Part shown: piece by piece, positions 35,806 through 45,300 of the stretch
Layout: each line of letters begins with the position of its first letter
Position numbering within the stretch: position 1 is the first letter of the stretch
NCBI GenBank assembly: GCA_031553565.1
Contig: JAVBLK010000031.1
Coordinates: 1-56,819 of the forward strand
DNA length: 56,819 bases
Source: JAVBLK01 sp031553565
GTDB taxonomy: Bacteria > Bacillota > Clostridia > Christensenellales > DUVY01
Reading direction: 5' to 3'
Notes under the pieces: generated by a model
Databases searched by the model: none
What the model was told of the DNA's origin: nothing
What the model saw: only the letters and a program-made list of their open reading frames with translations
Translations under genes and position numbers: made by a program

Positions 35806-38025
35806 GTGAGCGAAAACTCTGACGTTCCGGTTCCGGACAGCGAAAGAGAAAGCATCGCCGGGAGGCGGCTGCTTAACTTCAGGCCGCTTGTGCTTATCGC
35901 GCTGTGCATGATTCTTTCGCTCGTCGCCGCATTGTATTCCGGCACACTCTATATCGGCGCGATCTGTTTCTCGCTGATTGCATCCATTCTGATATATACC
36001 GCCGCAAAGGGTAAGGTTTTTACGCTTGCCCTGATGATAATCGCGGCGGCTTTTTCTTTTTTACAGGTTTATTTGCCCCAAAAGCCGCTGCCGGAAATAG
36101 TCTCCGGCGAGGTCTATACGGTTTCTTTCCGCGCGGGGGAAAAAATAACGCCGGGCGGCGGCAGCGTGGTGTTTTCGGCGGGAAAGCTTACCGTAACCGG
36201 TGCGGACGGAACTGTTTTTACTCTTAAAGCCGAAACGGAAATCGAGTTTGCGGCAGAAAACGCAAACGACGCGCTGTATTACGCGGGGGCAGGCGACACA
36301 CTGACGTTTTCGGCGCGGCTGACTGTTGCCGAAAAGCCGCAGCCGTCGGCATCCGCATATTATGTCAACGTTGCGCCTGTGTCCAGGCCCGAGATCACGG
36401 CGGGAAAGCCCGGCTTTTTCGAGGATACCAGGCTGAAGGCAAAGGCGCTCCTGGATAAAAACGCAGCGGGCGATACGGCCGCGCTTATGTATTCCGTACT
36501 TTTCGGCGATACGGACGGCCTCTGCCTTCAGACGCACACGGCGTACCGGATAAGCGGCCTTGCCCATATTTTGGCCGTATCGGGCCTTCACGTCGGCCTG
36601 CTTGCGTACTCGCTGCAATTTGTTTTACGAAAGCTTAAGGCGGGGAACGCGGCGGTCCTTTTAGTGACCGGCGCAGTAATGGCGTTCTACTGCTGCCTAT
36701 GCGGATTCTCGCCCAGTGTGGTAAGGGCAGCGATAATGAGCGTGATATTCTTAACTGCCAAGACCCTGCATAAGAGATATGATCCGCTGTCCGCGCTGGC
36801 GTTTGCCGCTGTAGCGATCCTTGCGTTCGACCCCAAGGCAATACTGTCGCTCTCTTTTAAGATGAGCTTTTTATGTATGCTGTCGCTGATCGCGCTGGTC
36901 CCCGTAATACGCAAGCTTTACGCGGCGAAGCATATCAAACGGCTGTACGGCAGGAACCGCGTCACACGCGCGGCCGGCGACGCCTTTGCATTGTCGGCCG
37001 CCGCGCAGATAGGCGTACTGCCTCTGATGATAAACTATTTCAATTACGCCGCGGTCTATAATATCCCGGTCAATATATTGGCCGCGCCGTTTCTGACATT
37101 GGCGGTATATCTTTTGTACGGCTCGGTATTTATCTCGCTGATATTGCCGTTTATGTCCTTTCTCATTGCCGCCGCATCCTGGGCTTTTTCCGCGGTGACG
37201 TTTATAGCAACGGTATTTTCCTATCTGCCGCTCGCCGCCGTAACGGTACTGTCGGGCGGCGCGCTTCTTTATGCGCTGTATATCATATCGGTCTTTTGCG
37301 GCCGGTTTTTTATGGCGGGGAAAAGGGTCAAGCTGCCGGCATTATGCGCCGCGCTGCTGCTGTTTATTACGGCAATAATTACCGGCAACGCGCCCCTCGG
37401 TATCCCGCCGCAGATGGCGGTCATAAATTGCGGCTATAACGGCGGCGCGGCAGTGATTTGCGGCGGTTCCGCCGTCTATGCGGGCGAGGTAACGGGCTTT
37501 AACCGCCGCGATATCAAGGACTTCTTTTTCGATAAGCACATCAGAAAGCTTGACGCTCTTGTACTAACCGGATATTCCGATGCGGACGAATACTATTTAT
37601 GCGATATTGTAAACACTTTCCGTCCGGACGCCGTGTACGCCGCGGATTGCGAGGGGGTAAGCGGATACGATACGCTTATGTCCGCATGTGCGTATTCGCG
37701 GCTGATACTGTTCAAGGGGCGGGAGGAATACGCGGCGGGCGCAATTGCCGTCACAGCGGTGGTGTCGCAAAATAGATTTATCGGCGTGAATTTTCATATG
37801 TCTAACAAGAATGCCGCGTATATCTTAGAGAAGGATAAAACGGCGGTATCGGCCGCCTTATGGGCGTTTCCGGTATCGCCCGATATTTTGGTATCGCGCG
37901 CAGACCTGGGCGCGGCTTTTCCCGCAGGCCGGTACTTTAAGTGTTACAATTATACGGAGTTTAACGAAAGCGGCCGCCCGAACTTTACTTACCTTTTGGA
38001 AAATGATATAATCACTGTCGAATGA
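35806..38025 (+). CDS. comEC: ComEC/Rec2-family DNA uptake channel, degenerate C-terminal domain
   Basis: 739 residues from GTG at 35806 with AAGGGGG upstream. Three N-terminal membrane segments, a soluble OB-like part (about 90-200), then the competence domain with HILAVSGLHVGLL near 250 and about eight membrane helices to 520. The C-terminal 200 residues sit where a metallo-beta-lactamase nuclease domain normally lies, but the metal motif is lost: the expected TH-x-D-x-DH region reads VLTGYSDADEYYL. The channel could thus work without its nuclease. No other com genes are in the window. It overlaps holA by 4 bp. Confidence 0.9.
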   Translation: MSENSDVPVPDSERESIAGRRLLNFRPLVLIALCMILSLVAALYSGTLYIGAICFSLIASILIYTAAKGKVFTLALMIIAAAFSFLQVYLPQKPLPEIVSGEVYTVSFRAGEKITPGGGSVVFSAGKLTVTGADGTVFTLKAETEIEFAAENANDALYYAGAGDTLTFSARLTVAEKPQPSASAYYVNVAPVSRPEITAGKPGFFEDTRLKAKALLDKNAAGDTAALMYSVLFGDTDGLCLQTHTAYRISGLAHILAVSGLHVGLLAYSLQFVLRKLKAGNAAVLLVTGAVMAFYCCLCGFSPSVVRAAIMSVIFLTAKTLHKRYDPLSALAFAAVAILAFDPKAILSLSFKMSFLCMLSLIALVPVIRKLYAAKHIKRLYGRNRVTRAAGDAFALSAAAQIGVLPLMINYFNYAAVYNIPVNILAAPFLTLAVYLLYGSVFISLILPFMSFLIAAASWAFSAVTFIATVFSYLPLAAVTVLSGGALLYALYIISVFCGRFFMAGKRVKLPALCAALLLFITAIITGNAPLGIPPQMAVINCGYNGGAAVICGGSAVYAGEVTGFNRRDIKDFFFDKHIRKLDALVLTGYSDADEYYLCDIVNTFRPDAVYAADCEGVSGYDTLMSACAYSRLILFKGREEYAAGAIAVTAVVSQNRFIGVNFHMSNKNAAYILEKDKTAVSAALWAFPVSPDILVSRADLGAAFPAGRYFKCYNYTEFNESGRPNFTYLLENDIITVE
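38007..38012 (+). promoter_or_regulatory. Possible internal holA -10 box
   Basis: TATAAT inside the comEC 3' end, 9 nt before the holA ATG. A partial -35 (TTTACT) lies 17 nt upstream. Coding overlap makes this uncertain. Confidence 0.4.
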
Positions 38026-38984
38026 CATATCCGGAGCTTGAAAAACACCTAAAAAACGGCAGGGCGGCGGCCTACAACATATTCGGTACCGACGCCTGGC
38101 TGATCGAGAGCGCGTTAAAACGCCTATCCTCGCTTGTTACCGATCTCCCTGACATGAATATTAACCATATTGCTGAAAAAGCGCAGGCGGAGGATATCAA
38201 GGACACATGCGAGCTGCTGCCGGTAATGGGCGGGCTGCGCATCGTCATCAGCGAATCGCCGCTCAAAAAAGACGGGGCGGAAGTGATCAACGGTTATCTT
38301 AAAAATCCCAACCCGTCCACGCTGCTTATACTTATATCGGGCGAGGAGCCGCATAAGGGGCTCAAAAATATCGAGCTTATCGACTGTGCAAAACTGTCCG
38401 CATCCAAGGCAGGCGCAATTATCGCCGAAACCGCCAGAGCCGCTAACGTCACGCTGGCGGACAATGCCGCGTCGCGGCTGACGGAATATTGCGGGAACTC
38501 TATGGCGCGCATTATGTCCGAGCTTAACAAGCTTTGCGGCTTTGCCGGCAGCGGCGGACATATCTCGGCGGAAGACGTGGCTGAAATGGTCGAGCCGGAG
38601 GCCGAGTATAAGATCTATCAGCTCAGCGATGCGGCGGCAAAGGGCGACGGCGCGCTTTGTATGAGGATAACGGCAAAGTGTATTGCGGACAAGATCGCGC
38701 CGTCAGCAATGCTGGCAGGCCTCTACGCGCATTTCCGCCGGCTGCTTTATTCGGCTGTAAACAAGGGCTCCGCCGAGAGTGTCGCTGCCGAGCTCGGCGT
38801 AAAACCTTATTCGGTCGAGAGCGCGCGGCGGCAGGCGGCGGCATTCGGCGCGCGGCGGCTGAAAAAAATAAACGACCTGCTTAACGAGACCGAGCTTAAT
38901 ATAAAGAGCGGGAAAATTTACGAATACAACGCGTTTATATTAGCCGTTATGTATATACTAAATTCAAAACAGCGTCTCGGCTGA
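38022..38984 (+). CDS. holA: DNA polymerase III subunit delta
   Basis: 320 residues. Clamp-loader subunit that opens the sliding clamp. Recognisable features: AAYNIFGTDAWLIESALKRL at the N-terminus, LPVMGGLRIVISES, NPSTLLILISGEEPHKG, LTEYCGNSMARIMSELNKLC and the C-terminal collar region with YSVESARRQAAAFGARRL. The ATGA overlap with comEC is the usual comEC-holA arrangement. The rpsT gene often found next is absent; an uncharacterised membrane protein follows. Confidence 0.92.
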   Translation: MTYPELEKHLKNGRAAAYNIFGTDAWLIESALKRLSSLVTDLPDMNINHIAEKAQAEDIKDTCELLPVMGGLRIVISESPLKKDGAEVINGYLKNPNPSTLLILISGEEPHKGLKNIELIDCAKLSASKAGAIIAETARAANVTLADNAASRLTEYCGNSMARIMSELNKLCGFAGSGGHISAEDVAEMVEPEAEYKIYQLSDAAAKGDGALCMRITAKCIADKIAPSAMLAGLYAHFRRLLYSAVNKGSAESVAAELGVKPYSVESARRQAAAFGARRLKKINDLLNETELNIKSGKIYEYNAFILAVMYILNSKQRLG

Positions 38985-39092
38985 ATTTTCACGGCGGCTT
39001 TTCAGCGCTTGCGGCAGGGAAGGAACTGTTTTTGCGCCATGCGGGCGTTTGCCAAAAGTAATGGTATCGGTAAAAGGGAATATAGATTTAAC

Positions 39093-39635
39093 GTGTACAA
39101 ATTCTTCAATAAGATAATAGACTGGCTGCTAAGGCTGCCGCAGGCGGTGATATTAGTATTGTTGCCTCTGTCTTTTGTTTTCTCGGATATTTTCAGCAGT
39201 ATGCAGATCGCTGATACATACGCGTCGTTTTTCGGCAATATCAACATTACGGCGGCGGTCTTTATATTCGGGCTGCTTTCCTGGCTGGTGTTCGAGCTGT
39301 TCGCCTTTGTCTATTTCTGGCTGGCAAAATACCTTATGATTTCGCCGGAGGTAATGAAGAACAAGCGCAGTATGCTGATCATTATGCGTTGGTTTTTCCT
39401 TATCATTAACATTATTTCGGGGTCTGTGCGAACCGTATATTTCAATACGCCGCTGGCCATGATGCTGATCGAGAACGTGCTGATATTTACGGTAGAGATC
39501 GGCCTCTTGCTGCTGTACTATTTTTACATAAGGAAGAAGTACGTGCCGCCGCAGCTGTATCCGCGCTCGATCGTGGCATTTTGCGCGCCGTATCTTATAT
39601 TTATCGCGCTGAACCTTTTTTCGGCAATGATGTAG
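39093..39635 (+). CDS. Hypothetical four- to five-helix membrane protein
   Basis: About 180 residues from GTG at 39093 (MYKFFNKIIDWLLRLPQ); longer in-frame starts at 39009 or 39039 give a poor N-terminus. Membrane segments lie at about residues 17-36, 48-72, 92-112, 118-140 and 158-178. I do not recognise the family. It lies 108 bp after holA and 56 bp before the M28 homologue. Confidence 0.6.
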   Translation: MYKFFNKIIDWLLRLPQAVILVLLPLSFVFSDIFSSMQIADTYASFFGNINITAAVFIFGLLSWLVFELFAFVYFWLAKYLMISPEVMKNKRSMLIIMRWFFLIINIISGSVRTVYFNTPLAMMLIENVLIFTVEIGLLLLYYFYIRKKYVPPQLYPRSIVAFCAPYLIFIALNLFSAMM

Positions 39636-39691
39636 TGGGTTGTACCGCTTTGCCAGGAAAACTTAGAACGCTTTTACGGAAAAAAAGATAT

Positions 39692-41131
39692 ATGACAAAA
39701 AGAAGGCTGAAAAATTTATCTGTATGCATCATGCTGGCGCTTATCGCGGCTTTTTCCGCGGCCCTTGCAGCTGTCCCCGCTTATGCAGGGGAAGAGGAGC
39801 CGGCGGCGGGCGCCTATACTTATGCCCCCGGGGCTGCGCTTGAATATCTTAACAGGTTCTTTGACGGCGACGCCAACCGCGAAAGGCGGACGGGAACGGA
39901 GGGCGCCAGGAAAACCGCGGAATGGATCGCGGCCGAGTTTAAAGCACTGTCGGACATGTCGAAGCTGACCGCGGAATCAGCGCCTTATTTTACAAGCACT
40001 GTCGCAAAAACGAAGGCGGATGACCCCGATTATATAAAGGAGATCGAGCTGGTAAGCAGCGCCGGTCTTTTCCAGAAGGAAACAAAGGTTGCGGTCTATA
40101 ACGTGGCCGGGTATTTTAAATCGCCTGCCTCCGGCGCGGCGACCAAGACGGTAATAATCGGCGCAAATTACGACAATCTGTACGGTTTGGAATACAATCA
40201 GGGCTATTACAGCAAGTCCGAGGGCGCGCTGGACAACGCCAGCGGCGTCGCGGCAATGCTTGCGGCCGCAAAAACCGTCGTCGAGAACGCGACGAAGGCT
40301 GTCGATCCTGTTTATCCCGAATTCAATATTATGTTTGTTGCGTTCGGCGGCGGGAATAACGGCTTTTACGGCTCTTACGATATGACGGTCAATTTTCAGA
40401 GGTACCACAGTGTCATAACTCTTTCGGATATCGCGCTGATGGTAAATCTATCCTGTATTGCGGGCGGCGACAAGCTGTATCTTTATTGCGACGAGGTCGA
40501 AACGCCGCACCAAAACCGCATAAAGGAAATTGCCGACAGTCTTCCGGGCAACGTAGGGTTAAACCTTCCGCCAAAAAACAAAAAAATCGTGCCTGCCGTC
40601 GGTTCGCCGATTCTGTACACGCATAAAGGGCTTTCGGGAGATAATTTCTATTTTTGGAGCAGCCGGATAAACGCCGTTAATATTTTCGGATATAACTGGG
40701 ATATAAACGCGAGCGGGGATACCGAGAGCCAAAAGGGCGGCATCGCCGGTACGGACGCAGATACCTTTGCCAATCTCTTTACATATTATGAAAACGGAAA
40801 GGAGATGCTGGACAGCGCGGCGCATATCGCAGCCGGCATCATATACGACAGTGAAATGCCGGCGGTCCTGACGGCCGGTAAAGCGGAAAAATTTGATTAC
40901 CGGGCGTTTGTGACAAATCCCGTTTATTCGTTCGTCTATCAGATGGCTGTTGTCATCGGCGTGATCGTGCTGCTGGCGCTCATGTATTCCGGAAGTAAAA
41001 AGTATACGCCGAAGGTCATTATCCAAAAATACACGGCAAAGATATCCGTATTCGGCGATGAATATGAAAGCGGCGGCTCAGGCCAGAATTCTGCGGAGGG
41101 CAATGATAAGCCCGGAAATCCGTTTGAATAA
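39692..41131 (+). CDS. M28 peptidase homologue with lost catalytic residues, membrane-anchored
   Basis: 479 residues from ATG at 39692. Signal peptide about 1-31 (ending PAYA), M28 domain about 45-400, one C-terminal membrane segment (about 412-435) and a Gly/Ser-rich tail. The M28 scaffold is clear, but key residues have changed. The first metal His is Asn159 (GANYDN for GAHYDS). The general-base and ligand Glu pair is Asn222-Asn223 (FGGGNNGFYGS). The third ligand Asp is Ser254 (VNLSCIAG), and the last ligand His is Asn318 (SGDNFYFW). Only the Asp of GALDNASG (about residue 181) is kept. It is therefore most likely a non-catalytic, surface-exposed binding protein. Confidence 0.85.
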   Translation: MTKRRLKNLSVCIMLALIAAFSAALAAVPAYAGEEEPAAGAYTYAPGAALEYLNRFFDGDANRERRTGTEGARKTAEWIAAEFKALSDMSKLTAESAPYFTSTVAKTKADDPDYIKEIELVSSAGLFQKETKVAVYNVAGYFKSPASGAATKTVIIGANYDNLYGLEYNQGYYSKSEGALDNASGVAAMLAAAKTVVENATKAVDPVYPEFNIMFVAFGGGNNGFYGSYDMTVNFQRYHSVITLSDIALMVNLSCIAGGDKLYLYCDEVETPHQNRIKEIADSLPGNVGLNLPPKNKKIVPAVGSPILYTHKGLSGDNFYFWSSRINAVNIFGYNWDINASGDTESQKGGIAGTDADTFANLFTYYENGKEMLDSAAHIAAGIIYDSEMPAVLTAGKAEKFDYRAFVTNPVYSFVYQMAVVIGVIVLLALMYSGSKKYTPKVIIQKYTAKISVFGDEYESGGSGQNSAEGNDKPGNPFE

Positions 41132-41400
41132 ATGCTAGCCGCGGCGGCGGTATCGTCCGCTTTAACTACGCTGTAAATCTCAGCTCCTCCATCTTAACAA
41201 AAAATTTACAATTATAAGCATAAATGCGTTTTGTGTCGAATTTTGTTAATAATTATTTAATAAATTTCCAAAAAAACATCTAAAAACGGTTGTATTAGTC
41301 GGTATTTGATAGTATACTAATAATAAAGTCACTAAATGTCGATTTATACGCGCTCATTGTTTTGCTAAAATAATATTTTTTACGCTTACGGAGTCTTTAC

Positions 41401-41637
41401 ATGAAGAAAAACGAATGTAAGAATACATATTTTAACCGTGAGATCGGCGGCTATATCGGTATGCTGTTAAGGGCCGACGCGCTGCTTGAGACGCTTGAAA
41501 CGGCGGCGCAAAACGGGATCGGCGGCGCAGCGGTCGAGGCGTCGCGCCGGCTTGACACGCTGATCATAGATATCATGGAAAAGCGCGCAACGGTCGAGGC
41601 GATCCTTTCCGCGGACATGGCTTTCCGGCTGTCATAG
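41401..41637 (+). CDS. Small hypothetical protein, helical
   Basis: 78 residues, ATG at 41401 with GGAG 9 nt upstream. Mostly helical and acidic-basic mixed (LLRADALLETLETAAQ, SRRLDTLIIDIMEKRA). No recognised domain, no membrane segment. The preceding AT-rich 270 bp contains a promoter-like TTGTAT-17-TATACT around 41290-41320 and a Spo0A-box-like TGTCGAA at 41234-41240. Confidence 0.55.
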   Translation: MKKNECKNTYFNREIGGYIGMLLRADALLETLETAAQNGIGGAAVEASRRLDTLIIDIMEKRATVEAILSADMAFRLS

Positions 41638-41848
41638 ACGGCAGACGGCAATATATCGCCGTCTGATAAAAAACTTATGAGTTTTTCCGCAATCCGGCGC
41701 CTTGCCTGCGGAGTATAAGTTTCAGCGGTTTAGGGCATAAAAATGGACGCAATCGCGGAATAATAGCATTGGGTCGGCACATAAGGCAAAAATACTTTCC
41801 ATTTTCGGTTTGAATAAGCTTTGCACATAGATTCCGGAAATGCCCTAA

Positions 41849-42005
41849 GTAAACGCTGAATAAATGAGGTTGATTTAGAGCAAGTATTTTTCAGCATGAA
41901 AACGGCTTGTTTTTGCAGCAAATAGTAGAACTATTTGCAAAAGAAGAAGACGGTTTCAGGCGAAAAAGACGCCGCTGCAAAATATTCGATTTATTCAGCG
42001 GTCAC
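41849..42005 (-). mobile_element. MITE family A, copy 8, exact CTAA duplication
   Basis: 157 bp, reverse orientation. Ends GTAAACGCTGAATAA and CAGCGGTCAC. CTAA repeats at 41845-41848 and 42006-42009. The centre is CAAATAGTAGAACTATTTG. It lies 52 bp upstream of cdaA. Confidence 0.9.
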
Positions 42006-42057
42006 CTAAGTCAACTCAGGCCGGACCCGGAACAGTATTGCATAAAAGACACGGCAG

Positions 42058-42897
42058 ATGAATGATACTTTACAAAAAATAGCTGAGGCTTTTACTGGAT
42101 TCAGTATTTACGACGCGATCGATATCGCGATTCTTGCCGTTGGGCTTTTTCTTGTTTTCAGGCTAATAAAGCGGCGCAATGCAAAGGCTCTTTATTTATA
42201 TTTAGCGATCAGCGTTGCAGCGTATTTTGCCGTCCTGGTTTTCAGAGAATATGCTCCGCTTGCATATCAGATTCTGTCGGTCGGCGTACTGCCGCTTTTG
42301 ATTGTCCTGATAGTGACGGTTTTCGCCCCGGAAATAAAACGCGCCGTATTAAAGCTTTCAAGGGGCAGAAAGAGCGCCGAGAATTTCTCTACGCAGTACG
42401 ACGTCAGTGACGAGGTCTTAAGGAACACGATTACCGAGATAATACGCTCGGTGCAGAATATGTCCAAGAAGAATACCGGCGCGCTGATCGTTATTTCTCC
42501 GCAGCATATCCAGTCGCAGATCTTAGAGAGCGGCACTACCTTGAACGCGATCGTCTCGGCGCCGCTTATCGAGAGTATTTTCAATACAAAGGCGCCTATG
42601 CACGACGGCGCAGTGGTCATCCGCGCCAACCGTATTCTGGCGGCGGGGTGTTTCCTGACGCTGACGCAGAACGCGAACCTGCCGCAGGATCTGGGCACGC
42701 GGCACAGGGCCGCCCTCGGCGTCACCGAGACCAACGACGTGCTGGCAATCATTGTGTCAGAGCAGACCGGTATCATCAGTATCTGCCGGAACGGCGTCAT
42801 ATCGCGGTATTACGATTCAAATATGCTGAACGAGGTTTTAGAGCAGACATACGGGTTAAGCGCGGGCGTTCGCAAAAAGAAGAGGAAGCTGCTGTGA
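42058..42897 (+). CDS. cdaA: Diadenylate cyclase CdaA
   Basis: 279 residues. Makes cyclic di-AMP from ATP. Three N-terminal membrane helices (to about residue 95), then the DAC domain with MHDGAVVI and LGTRHRAALG, the two catalytic motifs. A basic tail KKKRKLL closes it. It governs osmolyte and cell-wall homeostasis. No Shine-Dalgarno is evident before ATG at 42058; MITE copy 8 lies just upstream. It overlaps a tiny cdaR-like gene by 4 bp. The usual third gene, glmM, is missing. Confidence 0.95.
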   Translation: MNDTLQKIAEAFTGFSIYDAIDIAILAVGLFLVFRLIKRRNAKALYLYLAISVAAYFAVLVFREYAPLAYQILSVGVLPLLIVLIVTVFAPEIKRAVLKLSRGRKSAENFSTQYDVSDEVLRNTITEIIRSVQNMSKKNTGALIVISPQHIQSQILESGTTLNAIVSAPLIESIFNTKAPMHDGAVVIRANRILAAGCFLTLTQNANLPQDLGTRHRAALGVTETNDVLAIIVSEQTGIISICRNGVISRYYDSNMLNEVLEQTYGLSAGVRKKKRKLL

Positions 42898-43046
42898 AAA
42901 AACAAGAGAACAAAAGCATAAAAAAGAATAAAAGCAGCCGTTTCAAAAGCGTCCTGAAAGTCATTTTCGTGGAGGACTGGGGGCTTAAAATAATGGCCGC
43001 CGCCTTTGCAGTCGCCGTATGGATCATATTTAAGGCCTCGGTATAA
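42894..43046 (+). CDS. Minimal CdaR-like protein, single helix only
   Basis: 50 residues from GTG at 42894, overlapping the cdaA stop (GTGA). A lysine-rich start (KKQENKSIKKNKSSRFK) is followed by VIFVEDWGLKIMAAAFAVAVWIIFKASV, the N-terminal membrane anchor pattern of CdaR/YbbR proteins. The extracellular YbbR repeats (normally several hundred residues) are absent and the frame ends at TAA. The following 500 bp contains no CdaR sequence in any frame I could see, only MITE copy 9. Either a decayed CdaR or a genuine micro-subunit of CdaA. Confidence 0.7.
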   Translation: MKKQENKSIKKNKSSRFKSVLKVIFVEDWGLKIMAAAFAVAVWIIFKASV

Positions 43047-43294
43047 ACGGGGAACAACGCGACCGCGCAATAATTTCTGCCAGCGGTTTTGTGTAATATT
43101 TGCAGGCACCCATATTATTATTGCCGGATGTCATCGGGGGCTCTGCGCCCGCCTTTACATTTCCGCCTCTAAGCTGAATTCGTTTGCCGTTATCCTTGAC
43201 TATTTTTATATTTTTGGTTATAATACCTTTTGTAAGCGTGTAGTTTACGCTTATGTCAGGAAATAATCTTCCGGCGGGGTTTTATAGTAATAAA
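43047..43294. other. Gene-free stretch after the CdaR remnant
   Basis: About 250 bp with no credible ORF. It contains a TATAAT-like box near 43214, and MITE copy 9 follows. Nothing else recognised. Confidence 0.5.
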
Positions 43295-43456
43295 GGAATC
43301 TCTGAATAATTCGATATAATTTACAGCCGCGTCTTTTTTTGCCTGGAAATGCCTTCTTTACTTAGTAAATAGTTCTGCTATTTGCTGCAAAAACAAGTCA
43401 TTTCCCGAGCTAAAAAATACTTGCTCTAAATTGATCTCATTTATTTCATCGCTTCC
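43295..43456 (+). mobile_element. MITE family A, copy 9
   Basis: 162 bp, ends GGAATCTCTGAATAATTCG and the complement ending CATCGCTTCC. Flanks are TAAA and TTTA, complementary rather than direct repeats. It lies upstream of rny. Confidence 0.8.
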
Positions 43457-43600
43457 TTTAGCTTGCCGCAGGCAAGGGTCCTTAGTTATATTAGGATCCG
43501 TTCGATATAAAGTAATTGAATATTTTTTGTTCGTTTTCTTTATTCTATTTTCTGAATGTTTTACAAAAAAATTTTCTTATATCTTGAAGGAGGTATCGTA

Positions 43601-45196
43601 ATGAACTTTATTTTATCGTACAATCTCCTTGCTGCAATCCAGGCGCTTGACATCATATTGCCGATATTAGGCCTGCTTTTGGGCGGAGGCGCCGGATATT
43701 TTTTGTTTTGGAAACTCGATGCGAATAAGCGCGGAAAAGCAAAGAACGACGCCGCGAAACTGATTGAGGACGCCCAAGCCGAGGCTAAACAGCTTAAGAA
43801 AGAAGCTATTCTGTCGGCAAAGGAAGAGGTCCTCAGCTTACGCACCGAGCTTGAAAGAGAGAGCAAGGAAAGAAGAAACGAAATCGCAAGGACAGAAACC
43901 AGGATCATCCAAAAGGAAGAGAGCCTGACGCGGAAAGAGGAACAGCTGGACAGAAAGCTGGAAGGCAACGAACAGACCAAGAAAAACCTTGAGGCGCGGG
44001 AATTAAAGCTTGACGCGCTGGAAAAGGAACTGAACGCCTCGCATGACCGAATGGTCGAGGAGCTGGAAAAGGTCGCCTCGCTGTCAAAGGAAGAGGCAAA
44101 GCAAATGCTTGTTTCCGAGATCGAGGACGAGGCAAAAAAGGACGCGGCAATAAGGGTCCGCGAAATCGAGAGCAACGCAAGAGAAGAGGCGTCCAAAAAA
44201 GCGAAAGAAATCATCGGGATGTCCATACAGAAATGTGCCGCGGATCACGCCGCAGAAATCACTGTTTCTGTCGTGCCGCTGCCCAACGACGATATTAAGG
44301 GCCGCATCATAGGCAGGGAAGGCCGTAATATCCGGGCGCTGGAAAGCGCGACCGGCATAGATCTTATCATAGACGATACGCCCGAAGCCGTTATTTTAAG
44401 CGGTTTTGATCCTGTCCGCCGCGAGATCGCACGCATCACCTTGGAAAAACTTATCGCCGACGGCCGTATCCATCCCGCAAGGATAGAGGAGATGGTCGAA
44501 AAGGTCAAGCGCGAGATGGACATATCCATAAAGGAAACGGGCGAGTCAGCGATGTTCGAAACGGGCGTGTTCAATATCCATCCGGAGCTTGTCAAATTAC
44601 TTGGCCGCTTGAAATACAGGACAAGCTATGGGCAGAACGTTTTGCGCCACTCAGTCGAGGTTTCATTCCTTGCGGGGCTTATGGCCGCTGAAATGGGCGC
44701 GGATGTGGCTATCTGCAAGCGCGCCGGGCTGCTGCATGATATCGGCAAGGCTGTTGACCACGAGGTCGAGGGGACGCATATTTCGATCGGCGTAGACCTT
44801 GCGAAAAAATACAAGGAAAACAACGCCGTCATACACTGCATCGCGGCGCACCATAACGACATCGAGCCTACCACCTTAGAGGCGGTGCTTGTACAGGCCG
44901 CGGACGCCATATCGGGCGCAAGGCCGGGCGCAAGGCGCGAATCTTTGGAGAACTATGTCAAGCGTCTGGAGAAGCTGGAGGAGATCGCAAGCTCGTTTAC
45001 GGGCGTGGAGAAGTCCTTCGCATTCTCGGCGGGCCGCGAGGTGCGCGTGATCGTCAAGCCCGAACAGGTCGACGACAGCGCAACCATCTTTATGGCAAAA
45101 GAAATTGCCAAAAAGATCGAGGCCGAGCTGGACTATCCTGGGCAGATCAAGGTCAACGTTATCAGGGAGCTGAGAACGGTAGAATTTGCAAAATAA
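43601..45196 (+). CDS. rny: Ribonuclease Y
   Basis: 531 residues from ATG at 43601, behind AAGGAGG; an in-frame start at 43556 was rejected. Membrane-anchored endoribonuclease that starts mRNA decay in Firmicutes. N-terminal membrane segment about residues 18-38, a long charged coiled coil (45-200), KH domain with GREGRNIRALESATGIDLIIDD (about 240-300), and HD domain with LRHSVEVSFLAGL and GLLHDIGKAVDHE. Full length. Strong terminator at 45231. Confidence 0.96.
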   Translation: MNFILSYNLLAAIQALDIILPILGLLLGGGAGYFLFWKLDANKRGKAKNDAAKLIEDAQAEAKQLKKEAILSAKEEVLSLRTELERESKERRNEIARTETRIIQKEESLTRKEEQLDRKLEGNEQTKKNLEARELKLDALEKELNASHDRMVEELEKVASLSKEEAKQMLVSEIEDEAKKDAAIRVREIESNAREEASKKAKEIIGMSIQKCAADHAAEITVSVVPLPNDDIKGRIIGREGRNIRALESATGIDLIIDDTPEAVILSGFDPVRREIARITLEKLIADGRIHPARIEEMVEKVKREMDISIKETGESAMFETGVFNIHPELVKLLGRLKYRTSYGQNVLRHSVEVSFLAGLMAAEMGADVAICKRAGLLHDIGKAVDHEVEGTHISIGVDLAKKYKENNAVIHCIAAHHNDIEPTTLEAVLVQAADAISGARPGARRESLENYVKRLEKLEEIASSFTGVEKSFAFSAGREVRVIVKPEQVDDSATIFMAKEIAKKIEAELDYPGQIKVNVIRELRTVEFAK

Positions 45197-45230
45197 CATA
45201 GCTCTGTAGATAAAAACAACAGATAAAAGC

Positions 45231-45269
45231 AAAATGTGCCGGTTTCTATCGGGAACCGGCACATTTTTT
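45231..45269 (+). terminator. Intrinsic terminator of rny
   Basis: AAAATGTGCCGGTT pairs perfectly (14 bp) with AACCGGCACATTTT and ends in T. Confidence 0.92.
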
Positions 45270-45300
45270 ATGCAAAACTAAAAATATGTTTGCCTATTAG

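Noticed and set aside
41234..41240. Spo0A box TGTCGAA upstream of the small gene at 41401
   Set aside because: A single 7-mer is expected by chance in a window this size. Kept only as a remark.
43006..43266. 86-codon plus-strand ORF as a remnant of CdaR
   Set aside because: Its sequence does not resemble YbbR repeats, it has no start site and no coding-like composition.
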